The notes under the pieces are model-generated. The model was given only the letters and a program-made list of their open reading frames with translations, was not told where the DNA came from and did no database searches. Below, piece by piece: positions 18,526-27,866 of a stretch of DNA of 64,000 bases. Position 1 is the first letter of the stretch, and each line of letters opens with the position of its first letter. Source of the DNA: Winogradskyella haliclonae (lineage in GTDB: Bacteria > Bacteroidota > Bacteroidia > Flavobacteriales > Flavobacteriaceae); the NCBI RefSeq assembly GCF_014635865.1, contig NZ_BMDQ01000001.1, positions 1,054,001 through 1,118,000 of the forward strand. Direction: 5' to 3'. A program made the position numbers and the translations under genes.

Positions 18526-21500
18526 TTATTCTTCTATACTCAAACCTTTAATGTTATCCTTGTAAACACGATCTATTAAAATATGCCTTGGGTCGATTGC
18601 AGCTTTTACAGGAAGCGAATCTAATTCTACAGTTAAAGACGATGTGTCGGTATTAAACTTGAGTCGTTTTTGCCCATATAATTGGTCTTCATCGTCATCC
18701 ATAAAGAAACCTATATCTATCCAGTCATTCATAGGAACTCGGGTTTCGTTTCCTAAACTATCTGATTTTATCTTATAGCTTTCAATGTCTAATTTTACTT
18801 GATACTTTCCGTTGTCTAGTTTCTTGTAAGTCGCGTCTTTAAGGCGATTATCGTATAGTGTAATTTCTTTAAACCAGTCTTTGATTAAGTAATTTAATGA
18901 GTCTGGTACTTGCGGTTCTAAATGGCGCAGAAAATCGTGCGAACTTGGATATGGAGGGCCAGCGTAACGGTATTCTTCCAAGAAGCTTTTCATTGCGGTA
19001 TTCAGGTTGTCTTCACCTATATAGTCTTGTAAGGCATACAAAATCGCACTACCCTTTCCGTAATGTATATAAGATTGGTTTTCAACTTTCCAAAGCGGTA
19101 ACTCTTTTTCGCGTTCTCCACTACGCCCACGTAAATATCGATCGTGATCATACTTCAAAAATTTACGCATTTTCATAGGGTTTTCAGTAATGTTCTTCAT
19201 CGTCATACTTGCAGAATATTGAGAAAAACCTTCACTCATAAATGTGCCACCTTGCATATCTGCGCCTATAAGTTGGTGTGCCCACCATTGGTGCGCCATC
19301 TCGTGAGCAATTACAAAGTCTATAACATTATTATCAGTTTCATCTTCAAGGTTAGTGATAAACCCAAAAGACTCAGAATAAGGCATCGTGCCAGGAAACG
19401 CTTGTGCAAAATTGGCATATCTTGGGAACTCTATAATTCTGGCTTGTTTGTGATAATATGGGCCAAAATTTTCGGTGTAATATTTTAATGAACGTTCTAC
19501 AGCATCCAACATCATGTCGATATTTACATCATGTTTTTTATCATGATAAATCTCTATATCCACATCATTCCATTTGCGCTTAGCAATTTGGAAATCGGCA
19601 GAAATAAATGAATAGAAATTCAACGATGGTGTATCTGCCTTATAATGAAAATAGGAGCGATTATCTTCTTCCCATTGCTTAATCAATGAACCAGGTGCTA
19701 TTGCTGTTTGCTCTTTAGATGTTGATATAATAGTTTCTACATTAATAAAATCGGCTTGCCTGCCTGATAAGTAATTTGCCTGATGCAAGTCCGTAACACC
19801 AGGTGTTAACTTTGGTGTGCGTTCTTTTTCCGGTAAATCGTACTTTCTACGAAGATTTTTATCATTTAATTCGTAGCCTGAATTGTAACCCATAGTTGGC
19901 AGAATTTCACCATTATTTAAAAATGTACCATTATTAATAATCCGTGTGCTACCGCGTCCATTTTCAAAACCTTTAGTAACGTAATTAGCTTCTATAATTG
20001 CGTTAATAGTGTCTCCAGGTTGTAATGGTGGAGACATTTTGTAAATAGACATTAAATAGGTACTGTCTCTGAAAACAATCTCACTATTTGGAATATTGAT
20101 TTTGGTATCCCAATTTTCATTGTTAAAAAACAAGACAGAATCTATTGGTTTATCTGTAGCATTAGTTAATCCGATTTCAATTTTTGTTAAGACGTCACGA
20201 TCTTTTGGAAATATATCTATATAATATTTGGCATCTGTAACTTTTGGTGTAGCCATATCGCGATATTTACCATATGTTTTTTCAAAATCTACTATTAATT
20301 GCTCTTCGGTGTCACCTGATCTATATGGGTTTAATACTTGCGTATTATAATAAACAAATGCTGCAACTGCTAGCCATGAAAGAGTAACGCCAATAATGAC
20401 ACCTCTATAACTTTTAGGGACTTCTTTTCGAGCGGTTTTAATTCGACTCAATAACGAACTTTTAGAGCCTCGATTCCATAAAGCTCCTGCAATTAGTAAG
20501 GCCAATACTGAGAAAATAGTCCAATATAGGTTGAACCATAAAGCGCCTTTTAAACCAGGTCCAAAGCTATTCATATCTGAATACAAAACAGATGGGCCAC
20601 CAGCTACGTCTACCATATTAGAGTTGATGTCTAATATGCTAAGAACAATCTCTAAAACAAGAAGTATAAGGATGGCAATAAAATATCCAATGTACTTATT
20701 ACTCGACAAAACTTGTACCAATATGGTTACTGCGCCAAATACAATAAATAATGGTAAATTATCATAGAAAAAATCTAACAAATAGACATCGACTTCTATA
20801 CGTGAAAAACCATTTAGTAATTGGTATATAATACCTATTCCGATAAAGAAAAGATTTAGGATAGTAGCTATACTAATTAACGATAAAGTTTTAGCGGCCA
20901 TTGAGATAAATGATGTATGTGCTGTAGCATCAATAACTTCATTAATTTTATTATCTCTATCTCGCCAAATGAGCTCACCACTAAAAAATACAACAATAAT
21001 AATGATGAATATATCTGTATTGTCCTTTATAGAATCGATGAGTTTGTAGGTTACAGGGTACGATTGTAGTCCGAAATATTCAAAACCGCCAGTAAGGTCC
21101 GTTACTAAAATAATAATACAGAATAAGAATAGAATTTTAAAGGTTACACTCTTAATAATACTCAGGAAGTTAGTGTAGAAAAAACTCTTGAATTGTTGCC
21201 AATTAGTAGTGCCAGTAAAAGACGGATTAAGTTTTGGTAAGTCGAAAACCTTATCAGATTTACTAGTTTCGTTCTTAACTTTTTTAATCTTTTTATTTTT
21301 CTGCTTAAATGAAAAACTAAAGTAGGAAATAGCTAAAATAACAAAACCGACTGCAATCCAAATTAATCGATTATATAACAATAGTCCAGAGAATCCAGGA
21401 CTTAATGTATTTTTCTCAACTGGTGTGTAGTATTTGGTTTCAATAGAGTAGGTGTTAATACCAAACATATCTGTTAATGCAGCTACTGTTTCATTATCTA

Positions 21501-22107
21501 CATCCGAAGCAAACGAACCTGCAACAATGTATGCCACGATAATGACTAAACCACCAACGAAAGAAATAACTGTGCTTTTCCACTTGTTGGCCATAGCAAA
21601 AATTACTGTTCCAGCTAGAAACATATTAGGCAAAATGAAAAGTAAATAATTATTGACAAAAGCTTCTATATAGAATGGACCAAAACGTTCTGTATCTATC
21701 CAATTAAAAATGGAGTTTAAATACGTTCCCAGAAGCATTCCTATAAATACACCAACTAATGGAAGTGTAGATACAAACAATGCACCTAAAAAGCGTCCAA
21801 AGTAGTATCCTGGTTTACTTAATGGTGTGGTAAATAGAATTTCGTTAAACTCATTGTTATGATCACGTAATGCTGCATTATTAAAAAATGCTACAGCCAT
21901 TAATAAACTGAAAATGCAAAATATTGTAACATGAATTGTCAAGGTATAAGGCGAATTTCTGTATACATTACCAATAGCGCCTCCAACTTGTACATTGTCA
22001 CTCACTGTGGCAAAAAATTCCATTAAGCCTAAGATGAGCATAAAAATATACACCATAGGTTGTTTTAGGGTATACTTTAATTCCGATAGAAAAAATGTCT
22101 TAAACAT
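18526..22107 (-). CDS. ABC-2 type permease fused to M1 family metallopeptidase
   Basis: 1193 residues. The N-terminal half (about 1-570) has roughly twelve membrane segments in two ABC-2-like blocks, with charged loops between. The C-terminal half (about 620-1193) is an exported M1-type peptidase domain with zinc motif HEMAHQWW followed after 18 residues by the third ligand Glu in SEGFSQY. Such fusions are recurrent in Bacteroidota next to an ABC ATPase; the ATPase gene lies 21 bp upstream here. Probable role: ATP-driven membrane process coupled to peptide cleavage on the far side. The substrate is unknown. Confidence 0.88.
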   Translation of the reverse strand: MFKTFFLSELKYTLKQPMVYIFMLILGLMEFFATVSDNVQVGGAIGNVYRNSPYTLTIHVTIFCIFSLLMAVAFFNNAALRDHNNEFNEILFTTPLSKPGYYFGRFLGALFVSTLPLVGVFIGMLLGTYLNSIFNWIDTERFGPFYIEAFVNNYLLFILPNMFLAGTVIFAMANKWKSTVISFVGGLVIIVAYIVAGSFASDVDNETVAALTDMFGINTYSIETKYYTPVEKNTLSPGFSGLLLYNRLIWIAVGFVILAISYFSFSFKQKNKKIKKVKNETSKSDKVFDLPKLNPSFTGTTNWQQFKSFFYTNFLSIIKSVTFKILFLFCIIILVTDLTGGFEYFGLQSYPVTYKLIDSIKDNTDIFIIIIVVFFSGELIWRDRDNKINEVIDATAHTSFISMAAKTLSLISIATILNLFFIGIGIIYQLLNGFSRIEVDVYLLDFFYDNLPLFIVFGAVTILVQVLSSNKYIGYFIAILILLVLEIVLSILDINSNMVDVAGGPSVLYSDMNSFGPGLKGALWFNLYWTIFSVLALLIAGALWNRGSKSSLLSRIKTARKEVPKSYRGVIIGVTLSWLAVAAFVYYNTQVLNPYRSGDTEEQLIVDFEKTYGKYRDMATPKVTDAKYYIDIFPKDRDVLTKIEIGLTNATDKPIDSVLFFNNENWDTKINIPNSEIVFRDSTYLMSIYKMSPPLQPGDTINAIIEANYVTKGFENGRGSTRIINNGTFLNNGEILPTMGYNSGYELNDKNLRRKYDLPEKERTPKLTPGVTDLHQANYLSGRQADFINVETIISTSKEQTAIAPGSLIKQWEEDNRSYFHYKADTPSLNFYSFISADFQIAKRKWNDVDIEIYHDKKHDVNIDMMLDAVERSLKYYTENFGPYYHKQARIIEFPRYANFAQAFPGTMPYSESFGFITNLEDETDNNVIDFVIAHEMAHQWWAHQLIGADMQGGTFMSEGFSQYSASMTMKNITENPMKMRKFLKYDHDRYLRGRSGEREKELPLWKVENQSYIHYGKGSAILYALQDYIGEDNLNTAMKSFLEEYRYAGPPYPSSHDFLRHLEPQVPDSLNYLIKDWFKEITLYDNRLKDATYKKLDNGKYQVKLDIESYKIKSDSLGNETRVPMNDWIDIGFFMDDDEDQLYGQKRLKFNTDTSSLTVELDSLPVKAAIDPRHILIDRVYKDNIKGLSIEE

Positions 22108-22128
22108 GATATATAAGGTTAATGAAAA

Positions 22129-23013
22129 TTAAACAAGTACGTTTGCTGTATTGATTTTTGAAAAGAAAACATCCTCCAGATTTGGAGTCACTTGTTCAAA
22201 ACCATTTTGCGGATGGTCTTCACTATATACATGTATTAATGGTTGGCCACCTACCATTTTATTAGAGATAATTTTATAGTCTGCGGCGTAGTCGTTTAAT
22301 TGGTCTCTCTCTACAATTTTCTGGAATACTTTACCGCCGAGATTATCAATGGCACTTTGTGGCGAACCTTGATATACGATTTCACCAAAATTCATAATTG
22401 CCATTTTTGTACACAACTCCCTAACGTCATCTACAATATGTGTCGAAAGAATAACAATAACTTCTTTACCGACATCTGCCAAAAGATTATAAAAACGATT
22501 GCGCTCACCTGGGTCAAGACCAGCAGTTGGCTCATCTACAATGATGAGTTTTGGATTTCCAATTAAAGCTTGTGCAATACCTACACGTTGTTTCATACCG
22601 CCAGAAAATCCTTTTACAGATTTATTTCTCTTATCAAATAAGTTAACCTTATCTAGCAAGTATCTTACTAAGAGTTTACGTTCTTTAGGATTGGTAATAC
22701 CTTTTAAAACCGCAATATGATTTAATAATTGTTCTGCAGTAATACGAGGGTACACACCAAACTCTTGAGGTAAATATCCTAAAACTTTTCTAAGATCAGC
22801 AGGTTGTTTTAAAATGTCTATATCGTCTAAACTTGCCGAGCCAGAGTCTGCTTCTTGTAAGGTAGCCAATGTACGCATGAGTGATGATTTTCCTGCGCCA
22901 TTTGGTCCCAAAAGACCAAACATTCCGTTTTCGAGTTCTAGACTAACATCATCTAATGCTTTTACACCATTAGCATATGTTTTTGATAAATTAGAGATTT
23001 TGAGTGTGCTCAT
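22129..23013 (-). CDS. ABC transporter ATP-binding protein
   Basis: A 294-residue ATPase from the ATG at 23013 (MSTLKISNLSKTY), which matches the usual family start; an ATG at 23055 would add 14 unconserved residues. Walker A is GPNGAGKSS, the signature FSGGMKQRV and Walker B LIIVDEP. A C-terminal extension of about 70 residues (after 220) fits CcmA/NatA-type exporters. It powers the permease/M1-peptidase fusion encoded 21 bp downstream on the same strand. Confidence 0.9.
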   Translation of the reverse strand: MSTLKISNLSKTYANGVKALDDVSLELENGMFGLLGPNGAGKSSLMRTLATLQEADSGSASLDDIDILKQPADLRKVLGYLPQEFGVYPRITAEQLLNHIAVLKGITNPKERKLLVRYLLDKVNLFDKRNKSVKGFSGGMKQRVGIAQALIGNPKLIIVDEPTAGLDPGERNRFYNLLADVGKEVIVILSTHIVDDVRELCTKMAIMNFGEIVYQGSPQSAIDNLGGKVFQKIVERDQLNDYAADYKIISNKMVGGQPLIHVYSEDHPQNGFEQVTPNLEDVFFSKINTANVLV

Positions 23014-23168
23014 TAATTGGAGTTTTTGATTGATGGTTTTTAGTAAGACGACCATTTTTTGTATGTGTTACAATGGTCATTAATATTTTCGATTCAATTT
23101 ATAAAAAAGAATCTATACTTTAAAAGACGATAAATCTATAAGAAAGGTTGCCTGAGGGTAGTCGTTAA

Positions 23169-24101
23169 CTATTTACGCTTGTATGTGATAAAAGAAAAAG
23201 CATGTGCATGTTTCTCATCTGCATTATGAGTGATTCTACTATGCTCTTTCCATACAGAGGTATTTATTTCTGGAAAAAAAGTATCAGCATCTTCAAAAAC
23301 AGAATGGACTCTTGTAATTTCTAATTTACTAGCAAGCGGCATGGCTTGCTTATAGATTTCTCCACCTCCAATTATAAAAGGATTGTCGTCTTTGCGAGCA
23401 GCATCTAAAGCATCTGCCATAGAGTTAACAACAATCACACCTTCTGGAGCTTTATAGTCTTTTTGTCGTGTAATAACAACGTGTATTCTATTTGGTAAAG
23501 GTTTTGGGAAGCTCTCAAAGGTTTTGCGACCCATTATAATATGATGCCCGTTGGTTAAACGCTTAAAACGCTTTAAGTCATCACTTAAATGCCAGATAAG
23601 CTTATTATCCTTACCAATAGCATTGTTTTCACCAGCAGCAACAATTATAGTTAATCCCGTATTGCCTTTATTTTCTATAGTTGTAGGTGGTATTTTTACT
23701 TCTTCTGATACTTGAGTTTTTTTAATTTTAGTGTCATCTTTTTCAAGTTCAGCTTCAAGTTTGTTAATGCGTTGTTGCTGTTTGGCTACTAATTTTTCAA
23801 TTTGATATTTTTCCCAATCCTTACCCATGAATTTATTGGTGATAAATACATTAATAAAATGATAGATAAATAAAAATAACCAAGCTAGAATAGCATAAAC
23901 AAACCAGTTAATACCTGCTACTGTAAAGTCTTCGCCAATCCCTAAAATAGTATTGGCAATTATTAAGAAAACAGCCCCAATTAAGAACACTACAAAATGA
24001 ATGTAAAGTCTTTTCTTTTGCTTAATACGTCTTTGTGCATTTTCGATAAGTTCTAATTGATCTTTGTCTATAGATGGAGTCTGTTTCTTTTTTCCGAACA
24101 T
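23169..24101 (-). CDS. folA: Membrane-anchored dihydrofolate reductase (2TM-DHFR fusion)
   Basis: 310 residues from the ATG at 24101. An N-terminal 2TM domain (membrane segments at about 31-52 and 63-85), a coiled coil (about 97-125) and a linker precede a full DHFR domain (about 149-310). DHFR features seen: IVAAGENNAIGKDNKLIW, catalytic acid D175 in SDDLKRFK, cofactor motif IMGRKTFES, and IIGGGEIYKQA. It reduces dihydrofolate to tetrahydrofolate; anchoring at the membrane is inferred. An upstream ATG (24143) would lie inside the terminator hairpin and is unlikely. thyA lies two genes upstream. Confidence 0.88.
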   Translation of the reverse strand: MFGKKKQTPSIDKDQLELIENAQRRIKQKKRLYIHFVVFLIGAVFLIIANTILGIGEDFTVAGINWFVYAILAWLFLFIYHFINVFITNKFMGKDWEKYQIEKLVAKQQQRINKLEAELEKDDTKIKKTQVSEEVKIPPTTIENKGNTGLTIIVAAGENNAIGKDNKLIWHLSDDLKRFKRLTNGHHIIMGRKTFESFPKPLPNRIHVVITRQKDYKAPEGVIVVNSMADALDAARKDDNPFIIGGGEIYKQAMPLASKLEITRVHSVFEDADTFFPEINTSVWKEHSRITHNADEKHAHAFSFITYKRK

Positions 24102-24130
24102 GTGATTAATTTTATAAGTTAAATTTAACG

Positions 24131-24160
24131 AAAAAGACTTCAAATTTTGAAGCCTTTTTT
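24131..24160 (-). terminator. Intrinsic terminator after the TonB-like genes
   Basis: CTTCA (24138-24142) and TGAAG (24148-24152) form the core stem, extended by pairing of flanking A- and T-runs. On the minus strand it reads GGCTTCAAAATTTGAAG then TCTTTTT, directly after the stop of the gene at 24162. Confidence 0.7.
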
Positions 24161-24161
24161 G

Positions 24162-24992
24162 CTAATCTACAGCAAACATGATTGGTAAGGTATAAGGTAC
24201 TATTACTGCCTTACCACGTTGGTACCCTGGCGCATCCATTTTGGGAATCTTTTTTATTACTCTTATAGCCTCATCAGCTAATTTTGGATGAGTAGCACGT
24301 GCTTTAATATCAATGACCTTACCATCTTTATTGATTTTAAACGTTACAAAAATTTTCACATAACCAGGAGATAGACGAAGTCTACCAGCTAATTTAGACT
24401 TGAAATTCTTTATAACGATTTCTGATATTTTGGAACCCATACATTTTCTTAAGTCTTCATTACTTAAGTTTTTGTCACATCCTTTATAGATAGGGACTTT
24501 TTCAATAATAGCAAATGGTACAACTTCAGGTTCGTAACCTAAAATTGGAACAACTTTGTCATTGTTTCTGTCTAATAAAAAACCATAGATACTTCCAACG
24601 GCTTCCGAAACACCATTATTATACTTATCCAAAACGGGTTTCACAGACGGGAGTTGTTCCATAATATCTAAAGTTTCTTTTTTAGAATCTTTCAGAGGTA
24701 ATGATATACGGGAAAAATTTGTGACGATACTACCAAGTTCATTATATACAAGGTAAGAACTTACTATAACAGTATCTTTTTTTGCTTCATTAAACACTCT
24801 TTCTTTTAACTCAGTAGTATTTAATTTCTTGGCAAAAAATTCACTAAGCATGATGTCATAACAACGCTCTTTATCCTCAGCTTCATCACAGCCTTCAAAA
24901 ATCACAAAAGGTCTATTAAACTTTAGCTTGTTTTCTTGAGAAAAAGAAAAAATTGAAATAAAAAGAAAGAAACTTAGAACTATTTTTTTCAT
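24162..24992 (-). CDS. Periplasmic protein with TonB C-terminal-like domain
   Basis: 276 residues with a signal peptide (1-19, ending FSFSQ) and no membrane anchor beyond it. The C-terminal segment KIFVTFKINKDGKVIDIKARATHP ending in VPYTLPIMF resembles the TonB C-terminal fold (about 205-276). Two copies of a short motif ending in GCD (VIFEGCDEAED and PIYKGCDKN) hint at an internal duplication, each followed by a Cys a few residues later. It probably does not energise transport itself because it lacks the cytoplasmic/ExbB-contacting helix. It follows the related 25004 gene by 11 bp. Confidence 0.6.
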   Translation of the reverse strand: MKKIVLSFFLFISIFSFSQENKLKFNRPFVIFEGCDEAEDKERCYDIMLSEFFAKKLNTTELKERVFNEAKKDTVIVSSYLVYNELGSIVTNFSRISLPLKDSKKETLDIMEQLPSVKPVLDKYNNGVSEAVGSIYGFLLDRNNDKVVPILGYEPEVVPFAIIEKVPIYKGCDKNLSNEDLRKCMGSKISEIVIKNFKSKLAGRLRLSPGYVKIFVTFKINKDGKVIDIKARATHPKLADEAIRVIKKIPKMDAPGYQRGKAVIVPYTLPIMFAVD

Positions 24993-25003
24993 ATCTGTTG
25001 TGA

Positions 25004-25474
25004 CTAAAAGTATATAATCATGGTTATGGTCATCGGCGTATCAATTGGACTACCATTGAGCATGCCTGATGATTTAAATTTTGGTATACGTTTAGCGGTT
25101 CTAATGGCTTCAATTGCTATAGCTTTATGATTTGCTTTAGCGGTTACACCTTCAACTTTTCCTCTTTTGTTAACTTTAAAATTGAGTTCAAATTGAGTGG
25201 ATTTTTCTTTAGGGAGCGCTTTGTCAGCAATATCGTAGTCAAAGCTTAAACTAATAAAATCCTTGATTTTTTTAATACTACATTTTTTTGCTTCTTCATC
25301 ATCTTCAATTTTGTGACATCCTTTATAAACAGGGAATTTGATGCTTTTTGCCAATATAGGAAATGCATCAGCTTCGTTTTTTGTTATAGAGTCTAATTCT
25401 TTTAATGTTTTACCGTTCTGACCAAAACTATTGAGTCCAATAAAAAGAAGTGCAATTATAAAACGTTTGTTCAT
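25004..25474 (-). CDS. Small periplasmic protein with TonB C-terminal-like domain
   Basis: 156 residues with a signal peptide (1-19). It shares with its downstream neighbour the block PVYKGCHK followed by a Cys (about 50-67) and the TonB-like stretch FELNFKVNKRGKVEGVTAKANH (about 95-116), so the two are paralogues, this one being half the length. It lies 3 bp after thyA. Function is unknown; a role in envelope protein interaction is a guess from the fold. Confidence 0.6.
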   Translation of the reverse strand: MNKRFIIALLFIGLNSFGQNGKTLKELDSITKNEADAFPILAKSIKFPVYKGCHKIEDDEEAKKCSIKKIKDFISLSFDYDIADKALPKEKSTQFELNFKVNKRGKVEGVTAKANHKAIAIEAIRTAKRIPKFKSSGMLNGSPIDTPMTITMIIYF

Positions 25475-25477
25475 AAA

Positions 25478-26302
25478 TTAAACAGCAACAGCACCTTTGA
25501 TATGAGGGTGCGGATTGTAATCTACTAAAGTGAAATCTTCAAAATCGAAATCAAAAATATTTTTAACCTCAGGGTTTAAAATCATTTTTGGCAATGGTCT
25601 TGGGTCACGTGAGAGTTGTAATTCTAATTGCTCCATATGGTTATTGTAGATATGCGCATCACCAAACGTATGAATAAAATCGCCTGGTTGATAACCACAT
25701 ACTTGAGCCATCATCATGGTAAATAAGGCATAAGAGGCAATATTAAAAGGCACACCTAAAAAGATATCGGCACTACGTTGGTAGAGTTGACACGATAATT
25801 TTCCGTCAGCGACATAAAACTGAAAGAATGCATGACATGGTGGAAGCGCTGCTTTGCCATTTGCTACATTGTCTGAAAAGGATTTTGATGTATCCGGCAT
25901 TACAGAAGGATTCCATGCAGAAACCATCATGCGACGACTATTTGGACTGTTTTTTAAAGTCTCAATGACGTCTTTGATTTGGTCTATTTCATCGTCATTC
26001 CAATTGCGCCATTGATGGCCATAAACTGGTCCTAAATCCCCATTTTCATCGGCCCATTCGTTCCAAATACGTACGCCATTTTCAGTAAGATAATTAATGT
26101 TGGTGTCGCCTTTTAAGAACCAAAGTAGTTCGTATATAATAGATTTAAGGTGTAATTTTTTTGTAGTTACCATTGGGAAACCTTCACTTAAATCAAAACG
26201 CATTTGGTAACCAAAAACGCTTTTAGTGCCTGTTCCTGTTCTGTCTCCTTTTTCGTTACCTTCAGTTAAAACATGCTTAACTAAATCGTGATATTGCTTC
26301 AT
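25478..26302 (-). CDS. thyA: Thymidylate synthase
   Basis: 274 residues. It makes dTMP from dUMP using methylene-tetrahydrofolate and yields dihydrofolate, which the nearby DHFR recycles. The catalytic Cys is C156 in [13 protein letters not shown]; the dUMP phosphate-binding Arg pair is in [12 protein letters not shown]-terminal motifs [10 protein letters not shown] and [11 protein letters not shown] (folate-binding tail) are intact. It is about ten residues longer than E. coli ThyA because of a short insertion around [11 protein letters not shown]. It is first in the operon with two TonB-like genes. Confidence 0.96.
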   Translation of the reverse strand: MKQYHDLVKHVLTEGNEKGDRTGTGTKSVFGYQMRFDLSEGFPMVTTKKLHLKSIIYELLWFLKGDTNINYLTENGVRIWNEWADENGDLGPVYGHQWRNWNDDEIDQIKDVIETLKNSPNSRRMMVSAWNPSVMPDTSKSFSDNVANGKAALPPCHAFFQFYVADGKLSCQLYQRSADIFLGVPFNIASYALFTMMMAQVCGYQPGDFIHTFGDAHIYNNHMEQLELQLSRDPRPLPKMILNPEVKNIFDFDFEDFTLVDYNPHPHIKGAVAV

Positions 26303-26332
26303 ATATCGTCATCATTTTGTGTGGAGTTAAAA

Positions 26333-26366
26333 ATAAAAAAAAGCCTTAAACCATAAAGTTTAAGAC
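26333..26366 (-). terminator. Intrinsic terminator after the nucleoside transporter gene
   Basis: On the minus strand GTCTTAAAC, a 6-nt loop and GTTTAAGGC (26366 to 26343, one wobble pair) are followed by eight T. It lies between the transporter stop (26398) and the thyA start. Confidence 0.78.
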
Positions 26367-26397
26367 TTTTAATGATATAAAAAGTTATTAACTAAAA

Positions 26398-27798
26398 CTA
26401 TCCAATTATCATTCCTGCAATAGTAGCAGAAATTAACGAGGCAATTGTACCGCCAATTAAAGCTTTCATTCCAAACTTTGATAATTGCTTACGCTGTCCT
26501 GGAGCTAATGAGCCAATACCTCCAATTTGAATACCAATAGAGGCAAAGTTGGCAAAACCACAAAGCATATATGTAGCCATAATTACCGATTTGTTATAAT
26601 TTAAATGCGTTGCGTTAGCTACATTTTTTAAATCTGCTAGTTGAATGTAACCTATAAATTCGCTTGCCGCTAACTTAACGCCCAAAAGCTGTCCCATTAG
26701 TGCCATATCTTCTTGGGCTACGCCTATTAACCACATGAGAGGCGCAAATGTGTAGCCTAGAATTAGCTCTAGAGATAATGTCTGGTATGGCGTATTTGCC
26801 ATGACCCATTCATTTATTGTAGTGACATCTCCAACCCAGCCCAAAACGCCATTAATCATTGCGATGAATGCAACAAATACTAATAACATGGCACCTACAT
26901 TTACAGCTAGTTTTAAGCCTTCTGTAGTTCCGTTGGAAATAGCATCTAATAGGTTTGCTCCAATTTTTTCTTGTGAAACTTTTACGTCAGTATTTATATC
27001 CTCAGTTTGCGGATATAATATTTTTGAAATCACAATGGCGCCTGGTGCTGCCATTACAGAAGCTGCCAATAAATGTTTTGCGTATACTAAACGTAATGCA
27101 GGGTCATCACCTCCTAAGAACCCGATATATGCTGCCAATACAGCACCAGCAACAGTTGCCATACCACCAATCATTACTAGGAGTATTTCGGACTTATTCA
27201 TTTTTTCTAGATAAGCCTTAATTAACAATGGCGCCTCTGTTTGTCCTAAGAAAATATTACCAGCAACACTCAAACTTTCTGCGCCTGATATTTTTAAGAG
27301 TTTAGACAATAACCAACCAAAGGCTTTAACCACTTTTTGGATAATCCCTAAGTAGAAAAGTACTGATGTTAATGCAGAGAAAAATAAGATAGTAGGTAAC
27401 ACTTGAAAAGCGAAAATGAAACCATAAGAATTAACATCCATAACTCCGCTAAACAAAAACTCACTTCCTGCACGAGTAAAATCTAAAATATTGATAAATA
27501 CCTGACCAATACTCTCAAAGATTGTTTTTACAAAACCAACTTTTAGAACTCCAATGGCAATGAGAAGTTGAAAAGCTAAGCCAATACCAACCGTTTTCCA
27601 GTTTATGGCTTTACGATTACTACTAAATAAAAATGCAATAAAGATTAACGTAACCATCCCCAAAGCACCTCTCCATAAGCTTGTTATTGAGAAACCTTCA
27701 CTAGGGATTATTGTATCTTGAACTTCTTCTTTTTTTAGGAAGTTTGGATGTTCAGAGGAAATATAAGTTAATACTTCATTTCCATTTTTTAATTCCAA
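26398..27798 (-). CDS. NupC/CNT family nucleoside transporter, membrane part (frameshifted gene)
   Basis: The 466 residues from a TTG carry the concentrative nucleoside transporter domain: about ten membrane segments, GQTEAPLLIKAYL, MTATYMLCGFANFASIGIQIGG-type C-terminal motif (here MATYMLCGFAN) and APLMWLIGV. It imports nucleosides with a cation. The frame is open further upstream to about 27899, and joining it to the exported domain at 27867-28193 needs a one-base shift in an A5 run (27898-27902). The TTG start is therefore probably not genuine; this is the 3' part of one larger gene. Confidence 0.85.
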   Translation of the reverse strand: MELKNGNEVLTYISSEHPNFLKKEEVQDTIIPSEGFSITSLWRGALGMVTLIFIAFLFSSNRKAINWKTVGIGLAFQLLIAIGVLKVGFVKTIFESIGQVFINILDFTRAGSEFLFSGVMDVNSYGFIFAFQVLPTILFFSALTSVLFYLGIIQKVVKAFGWLLSKLLKISGAESLSVAGNIFLGQTEAPLLIKAYLEKMNKSEILLVMIGGMATVAGAVLAAYIGFLGGDDPALRLVYAKHLLAASVMAAPGAIVISKILYPQTEDINTDVKVSQEKIGANLLDAISNGTTEGLKLAVNVGAMLLVFVAFIAMINGVLGWVGDVTTINEWVMANTPYQTLSLELILGYTFAPLMWLIGVAQEDMALMGQLLGVKLAASEFIGYIQLADLKNVANATHLNYNKSVIMATYMLCGFANFASIGIQIGGIGSLAPGQRKQLSKFGMKALIGGTIASLISATIAGMIIG

Positions 27799-27866
27799 CA
27801 GGTTAGAATCTTGCTTTGTAATCTCATAATAGACATCAACAGTTGTTGGAATTTTTTGTTTGAATA

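Noticed and set aside
23014-23055. Upstream ATG for the ABC ATPase
   Set aside because: The added 14 residues are unconserved; the typical ATPase start is MSTLKISNLSKTY at 23013.
24102-24143. Upstream ATG for the DHFR fusion
   Set aside because: It lies in the terminator hairpin of the preceding genes and adds 14 residues unlike the 2TM family start MFGKKK.
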